From Actinomycetes bacterium (lineage in GTDB: Bacteria > Actinomycetota > Humimicrobiia > JAHJRV01), in NCBI GenBank assembly GCA_030640275.1, contig DAOWJR010000042.1, positions 1 to 22,808 of the forward strand: DNA of 22,808 nt. The letters are read 5' to 3'. The translations under genes were made by a program, and so were the position numbers. The notes under the pieces were generated by a model. It saw only the letters and a program-made list of their open reading frames with translations, had not been told where the DNA came from and did not search any database. This document shows, in pieces, positions 15,512 through 22,808 of this stretch. Every line of letters starts with the position of its first letter. The first letter of the stretch is position 1.

Positions 15512-18121
15512 TTAGGGTGTTTTATTCATCTTATTTTTTATAAATAAAATCTCGTCATTTTTATCTTTAATCAAACCATCAAGCTTTGCCTCAAGTAAAG
15601 AATTTAATACCTCTTTAAAAAATGGTGATGGTTTAAACCCTATATTTATTAAATCTTGACCTGTACAAGATATTTTAACATCCTTTAATTCATTTATGTA
15701 TTTTTCAATCTTTTTTCTAATATTTGGAAATAAAGCATTAATTACAATTATAGATTCACTATATAGCTCATTTAAAATCTTATATATTTCACTATTCTTA
15801 ATTTTCTTTCTTTTTAAAGATTTTACTCTATCTTTTATTTCAGAAACTCCCTGGATAATTTTATCTGTGAATTTTTTCTTCATTTTCATCTTACTGCACC
15901 ACTTCTCTACCTCATTTAGAGGAACATTATAGAATAATCCAATTATATTAACAATCCAATTCAAAGGTTTTGGAGAAAATTCATCACTCAATTCATAAAA
16001 CGAAGATTGGATCTCTTTTAATCTTTTAATGACATAAGGTGTGGATTTTAATTGAGGATGAATTGTTCTTAATGCTTTTAAATTATCCAATCGCATAACT
16101 ACTCTCCATGACTTTGATTCTGAAAATAATGCTACTAATTCTTCTCTTACCCTTGATGTTGTTAGTTCATCTACCAATTTCATTTCTATAGCATTTCTTG
16201 CTAAATTCTCAGTTTGGGAATCCATGCAAAAGCCATATCTCTGTTCAAATCTAACCGCACGAAAAATTCTTGTTGGATCCTCTATAAAACTTAGATTGTG
16301 CATAATTTTAATTCTTTTTTCTAAGATATCTCTTTGACCTCCAAAAAAATCTAATATCTGCCCAAAATTCTTTTTATTTAAGGCAATAGCCATAGAGTTT
16401 ACAGAGAAATCCCTTCTATATAAATCCTGATAAATAGAGCTTTTTTCAACTGAAGGAAGTGCAGCAGGATGTTCATAATATTCAGATCTTGCGGATGCAA
16501 AATCAATATGAAAATCATTTGGTAGTACAACTACAGCAGTTCCAAATTTTTTATGTGGCCTAATCCTACCATCAAATTTTTTGACAACTTTTTTAGCAAA
16601 CGTTATACCATCACCTTCCACAACTACATCAATATCAAGATTTGGATACTTTAAAAGCATATCTCTTGTAAATCCACCAACCAAATATATTTTTATGTTA
16701 TGTTCATCTGCAAGTTTTCCCAAATCATCAATCACTTTTATTAACCACTTGGGTAAAAGTTGAGTCATTCTTTTTCTTATCGTTTCGGGAGTAAAACCGT
16801 GAGAGGTGATTAACAAGTTATTATCAGGTATATATTCATCACCATGTTGAGCTCTTAATATATCTTTTCTGGTAACTATTCCTACCAATTTAGACCCATC
16901 TAATATGGGAATTCTACCGATTGCATTTTCTATCATAGTTTTTTGTAAAAATTTTACTGTAGAATCTGGAGATGCTGTTATAACTTTTTTTGACATGAAT
17001 CCCTTTACAGGAGCATGGCTTAATCTATGTCTAATTGCTCTATCGATATCCTTTCTTGAAATGATTCCTATTATCTTTCTATTTTTAGCAACTGGAAGAC
17101 CTGAATGACCATATAAAACCATTTTCTCCTCAGCTTCTTTTATGGTAGTTTTTTCAGATATAGTTTTTACTACAGTAGACATAATATCTTTTGCTGTTAA
17201 TGGAGATCCTATTTCATTTGAGATTTGTTCAATTAATTTTTTTTCAATATCATGTAAGGTCATACCTTTTACAGAAGCTGATGCAGCTGTTGGATGTCCA
17301 CCACCATTAAAATAAGAAATTATTTTACCTACATCTACATCATCCCTTTTACTTCTTGCAACTATATATATACGATCCCTCATTTTTGCATATATAAAAG
17401 TTATATCTGCCTCCTCTAAATCTCCTAATTTATGAGCAAGAACTGAAAAACCATTAACAAATTCGGAAGTTTTAACATGAGACATTAATATATCAACATC
17501 TTTAATTCTTACTATCTTTGATTTTAAAATAAGTTCTTCTAATAATTTGTGCTGTTGTTTTGTTAATGTTAGGTTTAAGAATTTTCTAATAACTTTAATA
17601 TTAGCTCTTTGAGACATCAAAAAAGCTACTGTTTCAACATCAAGATAAGTTGTTGTGGGATAAGTTAGAGAGCCTGTATCCTCATGAATACCCATTGCAA
17701 AAACTGTAGCTTCAAATGGAGTGATCAGAATTCCTCTTTCTCTTATTAATGCAACAATAGATGTAGTTGTAGAACCTAACTGACGAGAAAAATCGATATC
17801 TATTTTCATATCTTCCTTTGATTGTGGATGATGGTCAAAAATTACTACTTCAACATCTGGGTTTAACGCAACTTTTTCAAAATCACCCAATCTCTTAGCT
17901 ATTTTGGTATCTACGACAATTAATTTCTTTATTTGAGATATATCTATATCTTTAACATCAATAAATCTTAAAACATCTAAATGTAGAGATATAAAATCTC
18001 TAACATTTTGATTTTGGGACCCTGAAAGAACCATTAAAGCATCTGGATATAGTTTCTTTGCAGCTAATATAGAGGCAAAAGCATCAAAATCTGCATTTTT
18101 ATGACTTACTATAACTTCCAA
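15512..18121 (-). CDS. DHH-CBS-CBS-tRNA nucleotidyltransferase/poly(A) polymerase fusion
   Basis: Large 869-residue multidomain protein. Residues 1 to about 300 are a DHH/DHHA1 phosphoesterase with His7, Asp11 and Asp13, VVDTK (Asp71), DHH (97-99) and GGGHPTAA (273-280), like NrnA or c-di-AMP hydrolases. Two CBS domains follow (about 310-365 and 373-425) and may bind adenine nucleotides. The C-terminal half is a class II nucleotidyltransferase: LVGGFTRD (480-487), DID (496-498, metal-binding acids), RRDFSVN (569-575) and EDPTRIFRA (614-622), then a helical RNA-binding body. It may add or repair tRNA CCA ends while the DHH part degrades short RNAs or cyclic nucleotides; this coupling is inferred. 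The architecture is known in several anaerobic lineages. The start is TTG at 18121, with GGGAG 11 nt upstream, 20 bp after the phosphorylase gene. Confidence 0.93.
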   Translation of the reverse strand: MEVIVSHKNADFDAFASILAAKKLYPDALMVLSGSQNQNVRDFISLHLDVLRFIDVKDIDISQIKKLIVVDTKIAKRLGDFEKVALNPDVEVVIFDHHPQSKEDMKIDIDFSRQLGSTTTSIVALIRERGILITPFEATVFAMGIHEDTGSLTYPTTTYLDVETVAFLMSQRANIKVIRKFLNLTLTKQQHKLLEELILKSKIVRIKDVDILMSHVKTSEFVNGFSVLAHKLGDLEEADITFIYAKMRDRIYIVARSKRDDVDVGKIISYFNGGGHPTAASASVKGMTLHDIEKKLIEQISNEIGSPLTAKDIMSTVVKTISEKTTIKEAEEKMVLYGHSGLPVAKNRKIIGIISRKDIDRAIRHRLSHAPVKGFMSKKVITASPDSTVKFLQKTMIENAIGRIPILDGSKLVGIVTRKDILRAQHGDEYIPDNNLLITSHGFTPETIRKRMTQLLPKWLIKVIDDLGKLADEHNIKIYLVGGFTRDMLLKYPNLDIDVVVEGDGITFAKKVVKKFDGRIRPHKKFGTAVVVLPNDFHIDFASARSEYYEHPAALPSVEKSSIYQDLYRRDFSVNSMAIALNKKNFGQILDFFGGQRDILEKRIKIMHNLSFIEDPTRIFRAVRFEQRYGFCMDSQTENLARNAIEMKLVDELTTSRVREELVALFSESKSWRVVMRLDNLKALRTIHPQLKSTPYVIKRLKEIQSSFYELSDEFSPKPLNWIVNIIGLFYNVPLNEVEKWCSKMKMKKKFTDKIIQGVSEIKDRVKSLKRKKIKNSEIYKILNELYSESIIVINALFPNIRKKIEKYINELKDVKISCTGQDLINIGFKPSPFFKEVLNSLLEAKLDGLIKDKNDEILFIKNKMNKTP

Positions 18122-18141
18122 AAAAGTATCATCTCCCGTAT

Positions 18142-19446
18142 TTAATCTATTATCTTTTTTATCAGAATTGGTTTACTTACCCTTTTTTTTGATATTTCAA
18201 CAGATTTCTCCAATATTTTTTTAGCTTCTTCTATTTTAGAAAAATCATTTCCATAAATTGTACAATTTTTATCTTTTATTTTTACATTATCACCTAATCT
18301 CTTCTCCATTACTATTCCAACTGAGGGATCTATAATATCCTCTTTTTTCTCTCTACCAGCACCTAAAATTATGCTTGCTATACCTATTTGCTTGCAGTCT
18401 ATCTTTGAAATAAATCCATTATATTTTGCTACTAATTCATCCTTATATCTGGCTTTTGGAAGTAATGAGATATCTTCAACAATATTTGAGTTTCCTCCCT
18501 GATGAGAGATAAATTGCTTAAATTTATCTAAACCTCTACCTGAGGTTAATATTTCTTCTGTTATTTCTATTCCTTCTTCTAAATCTTCAACTTTTTCTCC
18601 TAATAAAAGCATATTTGCTGCAATATTTATACAAACTTCTCTTAAATCCTGGCTTCCATTACCTTTCAAAATTTTTATTGCTTCTTCAACCTCTAAGGAG
18701 TTCCCAATAGCATTACCAAGAGGTTGAGACATATCAGTTATTATTGATCTCGTCTTCTTTCCAAAGCATTTACCTATATTAACCATAATTTTTGCTAATT
18801 TTTCTACTTTTTCCTCATCCTCAATAAAAGCTCCGCTTCCAACTTTAACATCTAAAACTATAGCATCTGCTCCTCCAGCAATCTTCTTTGACATGATACT
18901 GCTTGCAATAAGAGGTAAACTATCAACAGTTGCAGTAACATCTCTGAGAGCATAAATCAATTTATCAGCTGGAACAACATTACCTATCTTTCCTACTACT
19001 GCTATACCAATATCTTTTACCTGCTTTATAAAATCATTTTTAGAAATTTTAGTACTAAATCTAGGAATTGATTCCAACTTATCAATTGTTCCACCAGAAT
19101 GACCCAAACCTTTACCTGACATTTTTGCAACGGAAATTCCTGCTTCAGCAACAATTGGAGCAACTATTAGAGTGGTTGTATCCCCTACTCCACCAGAACT
19201 ATGTTTATCCACTTTAATACCTGGTATTGAACTTAAATCTATGATATCACCTGAATCTACGAAGGATTTAGTAAGAGATAATGTCTCATCAGTATTCATC
19301 CCATTTATTGCAACTGCCATTAAAAAAGCAGACATTTGATAATTGGGTATAATACCTTTTACGAACCCTTTTACCATAAAATCAATTTCAGAGGAACTTA
19401 AGATTTTATTCCACCTTTTTTTAAAAATAATATCGTATGCTCTCAA
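18142..19446 (-). CDS. pdp: Pyrimidine-nucleoside (thymidine) phosphorylase
   Basis: Cleaves pyrimidine nucleosides with phosphate to free base and (deoxy)ribose-1-phosphate. The 434-residue protein has the family N-terminal helical block (MRAYDIIFKKR). The phosphate-binding loop is KHSSGGVGD (81-89), and SGKGLGHSGGT (110-120) follows, with Lys where Arg is common. PADKLIYALRDVTATVDS and DVKVGSGAF are also present. It resembles the broad-specificity Pdp of Gram-positive bacteria at least as much as DeoA, so uridine and thymidine may both be used; the sequence alone does not settle this. The start is TTG at 19446, preceded by AAAGGG at good spacing. It lies 94 bp after deoB, whose product isomerises the sugar phosphate made here, so both belong to nucleoside salvage or catabolism. 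Confidence 0.94.
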   Translation of the reverse strand: MRAYDIIFKKRWNKILSSSEIDFMVKGFVKGIIPNYQMSAFLMAVAINGMNTDETLSLTKSFVDSGDIIDLSSIPGIKVDKHSSGGVGDTTTLIVAPIVAEAGISVAKMSGKGLGHSGGTIDKLESIPRFSTKISKNDFIKQVKDIGIAVVGKIGNVVPADKLIYALRDVTATVDSLPLIASSIMSKKIAGGADAIVLDVKVGSGAFIEDEEKVEKLAKIMVNIGKCFGKKTRSIITDMSQPLGNAIGNSLEVEEAIKILKGNGSQDLREVCINIAANMLLLGEKVEDLEEGIEITEEILTSGRGLDKFKQFISHQGGNSNIVEDISLLPKARYKDELVAKYNGFISKIDCKQIGIASIILGAGREKKEDIIDPSVGIVMEKRLGDNVKIKDKNCTIYGNDFSKIEEAKKILEKSVEISKKRVSKPILIKKIID

Positions 19447-19540
19447 AATTTACCCTTTATAAGCATTAAATTCATTTTTTAAATAATAAATTTTAATACA
19501 TTCTTCATTTTATATTATAAATTATATTTATTTTTATGCT

Positions 19541-20719
19541 TTATCTTAATATCTGTTTTGCAAAGCTTTTACCCTTTATGTCCACTTTTACATTTAGAAT
19601 TTCAGAAATTGTTTTGCCAACATCAGCGAAACTTTTTCTTACACCAAGATTTACACCTGATCTAATATCTTTACCGTAAACCAATAATGGTACATATTCT
19701 CTTGAATGATCAGTGCTTGGGGTAGTTGGATCACATCCGTGATCCGCAGTTAATAACAATATATCATTATACTTCATGGATTCTAAAATTTTAGGAATAT
19801 AATCATCAAATTCAATTAATGCATTTGCATAACCTTCTGGATTGTTTCTGTGACCATATAACATATCAAAATCTATTAAATTAGCAAATATCATATCACC
19901 CATATTGTTATTTACTAATTTGATAATTTCTTTAATTCCATCCAAATTGTTTTTAGTGGGAAATTTCTTTGTTATTCCCCTACCCACAAAGATATCATAT
20001 ATTTTACCAACAGCTAAGACTTCTCTTCCATTTTCTTTTAAGTAATCAAGTAATATCTTTCCTGTTGGTGCTAAAGAAAAGTCCTTCCTTGATTTAGTTC
20101 TGATAAATTTCCCTTTTTTTCCAATAAATGGTCTTGCTATCACTCTACTTACGGCATGTTCTCCAGTTAAGATTTGTCTAGCCTTTTTACAAATTTCATA
20201 AAGTTCTTCTACTGGAATAACTTCTTCATGAGTAGCAATTTGAAAAACCGAGTCTGCAGATGTATAAACTATAGGTTTTTTTGTTTTAATATGTTTATCA
20301 CCTAAAACTTTTATAATTTCAGTTCCAGATGCTGGATAATTTCCTAGTGTTTTAATACCAATTGCTTTGTGAAACTTTTCCATTATTTCTTCAGGAAAGC
20401 CATTGGGATATGTTGGGAAAGCTTTTAAAAGGTGTAACCCCATAAGCTCCCAATGCCCACTTGTGCTACCCTTACCTGTTGACACTTCAGCCATTTTTCC
20501 ATAGTTTGCAATAGGTGATGATTGTGGTTCAACTCCAAGTATAGAAATTATGTTACCAAGACCCATTTTTTCAAGATTTGGTAAGTTTAGACCACCTATT
20601 TTTTTTGCTATATTCGCTAATGTATTTGAACCCTCATCATTATATTTATATGCATCTGGTAATGCTCCAATTCCAACACTATCCAGAACAATCAAAATTA
20701 TTCTCTTATTTTTTCTCAT
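19541..20719 (-). CDS. deoB: Phosphopentomutase
   Basis: Alkaline-phosphatase-superfamily mutase that interconverts (deoxy)ribose-1-phosphate and -5-phosphate. Metal and substrate motifs are present: VLDSVGIGALPDA (Asp13), ASGTEI, the DFDMLYGHR block, and TADHGCDPTTPSTDHSREYVPLL with the Asp and His ligands. The nucleophile loop reads GKGSTSGHWE. Against the recalled Bacillus cereus enzyme (GKDTMTGHWE, phosphorylated Thr85) the equivalent residue here is Ser85, and Asp84 is Gly84. The rest of the loop, GHWE, is intact. The ATG at 20719 follows GGAG at 6 nt spacing; a TTG directly before it is not needed. It is followed by the pyrimidine nucleoside phosphorylase gene and preceded by xerD, matching the ripX-drm order of Bacillus. 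Confidence 0.95.
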   Translation of the reverse strand: MRKNKRIILIVLDSVGIGALPDAYKYNDEGSNTLANIAKKIGGLNLPNLEKMGLGNIISILGVEPQSSPIANYGKMAEVSTGKGSTSGHWELMGLHLLKAFPTYPNGFPEEIMEKFHKAIGIKTLGNYPASGTEIIKVLGDKHIKTKKPIVYTSADSVFQIATHEEVIPVEELYEICKKARQILTGEHAVSRVIARPFIGKKGKFIRTKSRKDFSLAPTGKILLDYLKENGREVLAVGKIYDIFVGRGITKKFPTKNNLDGIKEIIKLVNNNMGDMIFANLIDFDMLYGHRNNPEGYANALIEFDDYIPKILESMKYNDILLLTADHGCDPTTPSTDHSREYVPLLVYGKDIRSGVNLGVRKSFADVGKTISEILNVKVDIKGKSFAKQILR

Positions 20720-20780
20720 CAACTTCTCCTTTAAAAATTGATAAATTCAATTAATATTTAAAATCTAAATCTTGTAATAA

Positions 20781-21698
20781 CTATCTCTTCAAGTGAGCGC
20801 GGGGGTGTAATCTATCATAGATCTCTCTAAGATAGGATTGACTGAGATGTATATATACCTGGGTTGTTGAAATATCAGAATGACCAAGCATTTCCTGAAC
20901 TGCTCTAATTTCAGCTCCATTTTCTATTAAATGAGTGGCAAAACTGTGTCTTAAAATATGGGGTGTTACTTTATTATAAAGTCCAACTTGTTTAGCTCTG
21001 CTTTTTATAATTTTCCAATAACCCTGTCTGGTAAGTCTTTTACCCCGAAAATTTAAAAAAAGTGCATATTCCCTGAAAGCTGGTTTTAATTTACCTCTAC
21101 TATGTTCTAAATAGCTTCTAACATAAAATATTGCACTTTTCCCAATAGGAACTATCCTTTCTTTACTTCCCTTTCCCATGCATCTTAAAAATCCGTCTTC
21201 CAGGTCAACATCACCTACATTCAATGAAATAAGTTCAGAAACTCTGACACCACTTGCATACATCAGTTCTAACATAGCCTTATTTCTAAAATCTAATGGT
21301 GTTATTAAATCTTTGAAATCAAGCAAAAAATTTACTTCAGCAATACTTAAAATTTTTGGAAGAATTTTTTTAGTAGAAGGAATCTTTATATGAGAAGCTG
21401 GATTGTGAGAACAATATTCTTCTCTAAGTAAAAGTTTAGAAAAAGACCTGATCGATGTGACCATTCTTGCTACTGTAGTAGAAGAATATCTTTTTTTTCT
21501 AAGTGAATTCAAATACTTTGATATTACTTCCCTTTTTATATTATCAAGAGATTTTATTTCACTATCTTGTATGTAATTTAAATATTTTATAATATCTCTT
21601 CTATATGAATCTATTGTATTTTGCGATAATCCTTTTTCTACCGTAATATAATTTATAAAATCTCTTAGAGCCTTTTCATATATTTTTTCTTTTTCCAT
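20781..21698 (-). CDS. xerD: Tyrosine recombinase XerD/XerC type
   Basis: Site-specific recombinase that resolves chromosome dimers at dif with its partner and FtsK. The 305-residue protein has the SAM-like N-terminal DNA-binding domain (about 1-95; EKGLSQNTIDSYRRDI). The catalytic domain has all six active residues: Arg152 (GVRVSEL), Lys176 (GKGSKER), His247 and Arg250 (HILRH), His273 (LGHSDI) and Tyr282 (QVYIHLS). Length and motifs match housekeeping Xer proteins rather than phage integrases, and its place between the NUDIX gene and deoB is a conserved chromosomal one. XerC and XerD cannot be told apart with certainty here, and some bacteria use only one. The ATG at 21698 has no strong ribosome site. 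Confidence 0.93.
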   Translation of the reverse strand: MEKEKIYEKALRDFINYITVEKGLSQNTIDSYRRDIIKYLNYIQDSEIKSLDNIKREVISKYLNSLRKKRYSSTTVARMVTSIRSFSKLLLREEYCSHNPASHIKIPSTKKILPKILSIAEVNFLLDFKDLITPLDFRNKAMLELMYASGVRVSELISLNVGDVDLEDGFLRCMGKGSKERIVPIGKSAIFYVRSYLEHSRGKLKPAFREYALFLNFRGKRLTRQGYWKIIKSRAKQVGLYNKVTPHILRHSFATHLIENGAEIRAVQEMLGHSDISTTQVYIHLSQSYLREIYDRLHPRAHLKR

Positions 21699-21765
21699 TT
21701 ATTCTGTGAAAATTTTCAGTCTTTTGTAATATTAAATTTAATATATTGAAAATATCAAAAGTAAG

Positions 21766-22389
21766 CTATTTTTTTTGAGAAGCTATCGTAATACCAACAA
21801 TAGTTTTTGCATCCATTATTTCACCATTAAGGATTTTATCTTTAACTTCCTTTAATGGAATTATTACCCTATTAATAAATTCATCTTTCTCAGATTTTTT
21901 TACTTTTACTTGAGATTTTCTTATATTTTTAATATTATTCTGAACATCTTTAAAATTCTCTCCTTTATTACCTGCCTTAGACAAATCTTCAAGCTCTTTA
22001 GCTAAATAGATATGTATTATCTCATTACAATATCCAGGAGATGGGTAAACTGAAATTAGCTTCTTCCATTTATTCGCTCTCACTTGAATTTCCTCTTCAA
22101 GCTCCCTTTTTGCACATATAATAGGTTTTTCGCCCTCTTCTAATGTACCAGCTGGTAACTCTAAAGTATGTCTTTCTATTGCAAATCTGTATTGTCTTAC
22201 CATAACAACTTCATTTCTTGAAGTCATTGGAACAATAGCTACTGCTCCTGGATGAGAAACAACTTCTCTTTCTGTAACATTTTTGTCAGGAAGTTTTACC
22301 TCACTTGCAGTTAATTTAAGAAGTTTTCCTCTAAAAACTTCTTTAGATTTTATTAATCTTTCTTCAAAATTAAATTCTTTATTTTCCAT
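21766..22389 (-). CDS. NUDIX hydrolase (ADP-ribose pyrophosphatase-like)
   Basis: Probable ADP-ribose or related nucleotide-sugar pyrophosphatase of the NudF type. The 207-residue protein has VVSHPGAVAIVPM and VMVRQYRFAIERHTLELPAGT, typical of this subfamily, followed by the NUDIX box (81-103). There Gly81, Glu87, Arg95, Glu96, Glu99 and Glu100 match GX5EX7REUXEEXGU, but the final Gly is Gln102. The downstream YPSPGYCNEIIHIYLA block is present. A highly charged insertion (about 137-167, Lys/Asn/Asp-rich) separates it from the closing DEFINRVIIPLKEV and DAKTIVGI. The catalytic glutamates are present, so activity is plausible. The start at 22389 is 9 bp after the pyrG stop, and the gene precedes xerD, as in Bacillus nudF-ripX and the actinobacterial pyrG-NUDIX-xerD order. 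Confidence 0.9.
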   Translation of the reverse strand: MENKEFNFEERLIKSKEVFRGKLLKLTASEVKLPDKNVTEREVVSHPGAVAIVPMTSRNEVVMVRQYRFAIERHTLELPAGTLEEGEKPIICAKRELEEEIQVRANKWKKLISVYPSPGYCNEIIHIYLAKELEDLSKAGNKGENFKDVQNNIKNIRKSQVKVKKSEKDEFINRVIIPLKEVKDKILNGEIMDAKTIVGITIASQKK

Positions 22390-22398
22390 TTTTTTATT

Positions 22399-22808
22399 TT
22401 ATTTCTTTCTTTTATATTCTAATGCAGCTTTTATAAATTCTCTAAAAAGTGGGTGTGCTCTATTAGGTCTTGACTTAAATTCTGGATGGAATTGCCCCGC
22501 TAAAAACCATGGGTGATCTTTCAGTTCAATTATTTCTACTAACTTCCCATCTGGTGATTTTCCACTAATTTTTAAACCTTTATTGGTTAAATCATCTAAA
22601 TAATCATTATTAAATTCATACCTATGTCTATGTCTTTCACATATTAATTCCTTGTTATAAGCATTAAATGCTTTAGTTTTAGGCAATAATTTGCACGGAT
22701 ATTCCCCCAGTCTCATAGTTCCACCTTTATCTTTAATTTGCTTTTGCTCTGGAAGCAAATCGATAACTGGATGTGGCGTTTCAGGATTAAATTCTGAACT
22801 ATTTGCAT
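22399..22808 (-). CDS. pyrG: CTP synthase, C-terminal part (cut by window edge)
   Basis: The last 136 codons of CTP synthase, which aminates UTP to CTP using glutamine-derived ammonia. The open frame continues to the right edge (ANSSEFNPETPHPVIDLLPEQ at the edge), so the gene is partial at its 5' end and the internal TTG at 22758 is not the start. Visible elements belong to the class I glutamine amidotransferase domain: MRLGEYPC, ERHRHRYEFNN, and GQFHPEF with the catalytic His and Glu of the triad. The nucleophile cysteine and the synthetase domain lie outside the window. The stop is 9 bp before the NUDIX gene. Confidence 0.96.
   Translation of the reverse strand, partial: ANSSEFNPETPHPVIDLLPEQKQIKDKGGTMRLGEYPCKLLPKTKAFNAYNKELICERHRHRYEFNNDYLDDLTNKGLKISGKSPDGKLVEIIELKDHPWFLAGQFHPEFKSRPNRAHPLFREFIKAALEYKRKK

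Noticed and set aside
20781..21698. Tyrosine recombinase as a sign of a mobile element.
   Set aside because: Its length, motifs and position between the NUDIX gene and deoB fit housekeeping XerD; no attachment repeats, phage genes or integration at the distant tRNA are seen.

Overview
The window is a dense, AT-rich stretch of bacterial chromosome. All protein genes and the single tRNA gene lie on the minus strand, so transcription runs from the right end to the left end. There are 19 protein genes (one cut by the right edge), one tRNA-Pro gene, and no insertion sequence, prophage or CRISPR array. No gap without a gene exceeds 240 bp. Use of TTG and GTG starts, the DUF3048 and VanW/G5 envelope proteins and the gene order suggest a low-GC anaerobe of Bacillota-like or Atribacterota-like affinity. 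The phylum cannot be fixed from this sequence alone.

Right part (about 18.1-22.8 kb): the 3' end of pyrG (CTP synthase), a NUDIX ADP-sugar hydrolase, xerD, deoB and a pyrimidine nucleoside phosphorylase. The pyrG-NUDIX-xerD order is also known from actinobacteria, and the NUDIX-xerD-deoB(drm) order from Bacillus. The two nucleoside genes convert (deoxy)pyrimidine nucleosides to base plus (deoxy)ribose-1-phosphate and then to the 5-phosphate.

Middle part (about 8.4-18.1 kb): a DHH-CBS-CBS-tRNA nucleotidyltransferase fusion, an M50 site-2-type protease, trpS, scpA, an in-frame scpB-cmk fusion, plsC, ispH and der, then tRNA-Pro(GGG). This is the widespread scpA-scpB-(rluB)-cmk-plsC-ispH-(rpsA)-der neighbourhood. 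Here rluB and rpsA are absent and ScpB is fused to cytidylate kinase. A long imperfect hairpin sits between ispH and der, where rpsA is found in other genomes.

Left part (1-8.3 kb): pgsA, a VanW/G5 wall-associated membrane protein, a zinc-ribbon FHA protein, an FtsR-like MerR regulator, a DacF-type D,D-carboxypeptidase, a phosphoribosyltransferase and two tandem DUF3048 (YerB-like) lipoproteins. This is mostly a cell-envelope and division cluster. The FHA-MerR pair downstream of pgsA recalls the actinobacterial pgsA2/garA/ftsR region.

No wholly new system is evident. The most notable points are the ScpB-Cmk fusion with a 12-codon repeat in its linker and altered kinase motifs, a phosphopentomutase whose nucleophile threonine position is serine, a MerR regulator that appears internally duplicated, the ispH-der hairpin, and a NUDIX box with a changed glycine plus a charged insertion.
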